The notes under the pieces were generated by a model. It was not told the DNA's origin and ran no database searches. It was given only the letters and a program-made list of their open reading frames with translations. A stretch of 64,000 nucleotides of DNA from Paramisgurnus dabryanus (taxonomy: Eukaryota; Chordata; Actinopteri; Cypriniformes; Cobitidae): positions 18,722,588-18,786,587 of the forward strand of contig NC_133354.1 of NCBI RefSeq assembly GCF_030506205.2. Reading direction: 5' to 3'. Below, in pieces: positions 62,601 to 64,000 of the stretch; position 1 is the first letter of the stretch, and every line of letters begins with the position of its first letter. The position numbers were made by a program, and so were the translations under genes.

Positions 62601-62702
62601 AGCAATGGCAGTGTTATTTTATTACCAGATAGTGTTAAAACAACATCAACACTGTGTGTTTAACACCATCCCTGAAAATTTAACACTGGTGATTTTGCTG
62701 TG
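59691..62702 (-). mobile_element. 3.0-kb TA-flanked DNA element carrying gene-like exons
   Basis: The ends are inverted: CACAGCAAAATCACTGGTGT at the left; the right end reads inward CACAGCAAAATCACCAGTGT. TA borders both ends (59689-59690, 62703-62704). Removing the element and one TA rejoins ACTTCCA-TA-GTATTCGTTTTTCC of a known older repeat, so this is a real insertion. Subterminal DNA (59700-60000, 62560-62690) is crowded with GTGTTAA/TTAACAC motifs. The interior minus strand has several exon-like blocks with splice consensus. No Tc1, hAT or piggyBac transposase is recognised. Confidence 0.75.
60403..61309 (-). pseudogene. Spliced gene-like remnant inside the TA-flanked element
   Basis: Minus-strand exon-like blocks: 61212-61309 (TIFEYGIPMNSGTVIP, then an in-frame TAA, then PSLEDKSLPTSY), 60951-61071 (KYAEVMYCKIANIQQLKDN to GQQEFKYG), 60756-60870 (RDSYVAALPWLIHLLPSFV) and a terminal block 60403-60618 (SINPCFEGDESAQPCLLCLG to RIKEK and stop). 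Most borders have AG acceptors and GTGAGT/GTAAGT donors with matching phases. The resemblance I notice is to uncharacterised multicopy teleost proteins, from memory only. The first block's stop, and a last junction that fits only with a non-ideal donor, suggest decay. A possible leader exon lies at about 62459-62500. Function unknown. Confidence 0.5.
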
Positions 62703-62704
62703 TA

Positions 62705-64000
62705 GTATTCGTTTTTCCTATTCCTTTAACAAGCTTGACATGCAGGGCTCCGTATAATTATGATGGTATGTAGGGTTCCTCTTTTTTATAGTTTTCTTCT
62801 CCAATAAAACAAACAATATAAAAATGTTTGTTATATTTTACAATTAGAGATCTGGAGGACAGGATAAATCTGGTTGAAAATGAGTAACATTATTGTCCAC
62901 CCATTGACACTGAAGTACTCACATCTTTACAATCAGAGTTCAATTAAGTTCACACAAGTTCACACAAGTAAATGGATACACACTCAAATTCACACGCTGT
63001 ATAAGGTCAGGGGTCACCCATGCATTCTGCTGATTGTCAACTTTAAGGGTTGGCAGCCCTATAATGTCTTACCACATCCATTCAATTGTTACTTTGACAC
63101 ATATGTGTGAGTAATGCGAAGTCTGAAATTGCAACCTTGACCCTTGGGGTCATGTCACAAACTGGCAGGTGGACACAAGAAACTGAAATTGATGGCCTAT
63201 GTCTAAATGGCAGGCAAATAGTTTGAATAGATAAAGATAGATAAAGTCATGAGCCATTCTCACAGCTTCATTTTAAGAGTGAAACCATGTGACATGTGAA
63301 CATAGAGACATTGAAATGATGTACTGTAACTATTATACAACTAAGAATATGAACTTACAAATCTTTTATCTTGTATTTCCTGACATGCATTTAAAAAGTC
63401 ACACTTTAACAATTAGTTAATTTTTGTTAAATGTGTAGTTTCCCTTAGTAATGCTAACTGGTCAAATAATTGCTTATGTAACTAGCAATTCATTTATTTA
63501 CCAGTTCAGCTATATGAGTAACCCATTCTAGCAAAAATAACCTTAAATATGGTCGTTAGTCAAAATAACTTGTGAGATTATGTTTTATTGTGTAAGCTAT
63601 TAGTCAACATTCATTACACCGTGTTTTGATTAATTTATTTATTCATTTCATTTAATTTATGGGCTACGGTAAGAAGTCTAAAAAGTTTCACGGACGGCTA
63701 TTAGACATTTTTTAAATGCAAAATTGCTTGCTGGGAACTTCATTTGTCTAATGCATCTAATGTAGGGACTGTGTTAAAACAACTTAAACTGTTTAATTTC
63801 TCTTTGAGCAAAAACTAAAAAGCATATTTCTAGTATAAAGTTCTATTTAACATGCATTTTTATTATTGTGAAAGGAAATACAATGTGCTGAACATGGTCT
63901 GTGTGTCTGATTTATAAGTATTATGAACTCAAAATGATATGTTGTTTATAATTCTATTCATTTTTGCCTTTAAAAACATTAATGTTTAATCAAAGGCGTC
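62705..64000. other. Intergenic DNA, no gene found
   Basis: The first part (GTATTCGTTTTTCCTATTCC) is the continuation of the repeat interrupted by the 3-kb element. The rest is A/T-rich without a supported exon or clear repeat ends. Confidence 0.5.

Overview
This is eukaryotic DNA from a teleost, most likely a cypriniform (carp/minnow/loach group). Coding exons are short, bounded by GT/AG, and match vertebrate gene structure. The non-coding part is full of small non-autonomous DNA transposons of types I know as typical of cyprinid genomes: TTAA-flanked and TA-flanked foldbacks, hAT-like miniature elements, Tc1-like relics and a DANA-like SINE.

Two complete host genes lie head to head. rasgrp2 (CalDAG-GEFI, a calcium-controlled Rap1 exchange factor) is on the minus strand at 18608-30897. 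I could follow 15 coding exons with continuous reading phase, giving 601 residues. pygm (muscle glycogen phosphorylase) is on the plus strand at 33643-57509. It has 20 coding exons, again phase-continuous, giving 842 residues, the length of the mammalian muscle enzyme. About 2.7 kb separate the two start codons and must hold both promoters. As I recall, the two genes are also neighbours in mammals but in tandem, so this arrangement would imply a local inversion.

Layout. 1-18.6 kb: no gene found; a decayed Tc1-like transposon, several foldback elements, and repeat-poor stretches that may hold regulatory DNA. 18.6-31 kb: rasgrp2, with nested transposons in its introns. 31-33.6 kb: divergent promoter interval. 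33.6-57.5 kb: pygm. Its second intron is swollen to 9.6 kb by a nested stack of mobile elements, the innermost being a complete BEL/Pao LTR retrotransposon (37562-45273, antisense to pygm) with apparently identical 880-bp LTRs, a 5-bp target duplication, a tRNA-Tyr primer site and one uninterrupted gag-pol frame of about 1953 codons. 57.5-64 kb: pygm 3' flank and a 3.0-kb TA-flanked element (59691-62702) that carries the remains of a spliced, multi-exon gene which is not a recognisable transposase.

The least ordinary items are the 3-kb TA-flanked element with gene-like cargo, the young retrotransposon inside a three-level nest in pygm intron 2, the large number of unrelated foldback families sharing the same TTAA/AGG end rule, and two near-perfect long hairpins (64-bp and 97-bp arms).
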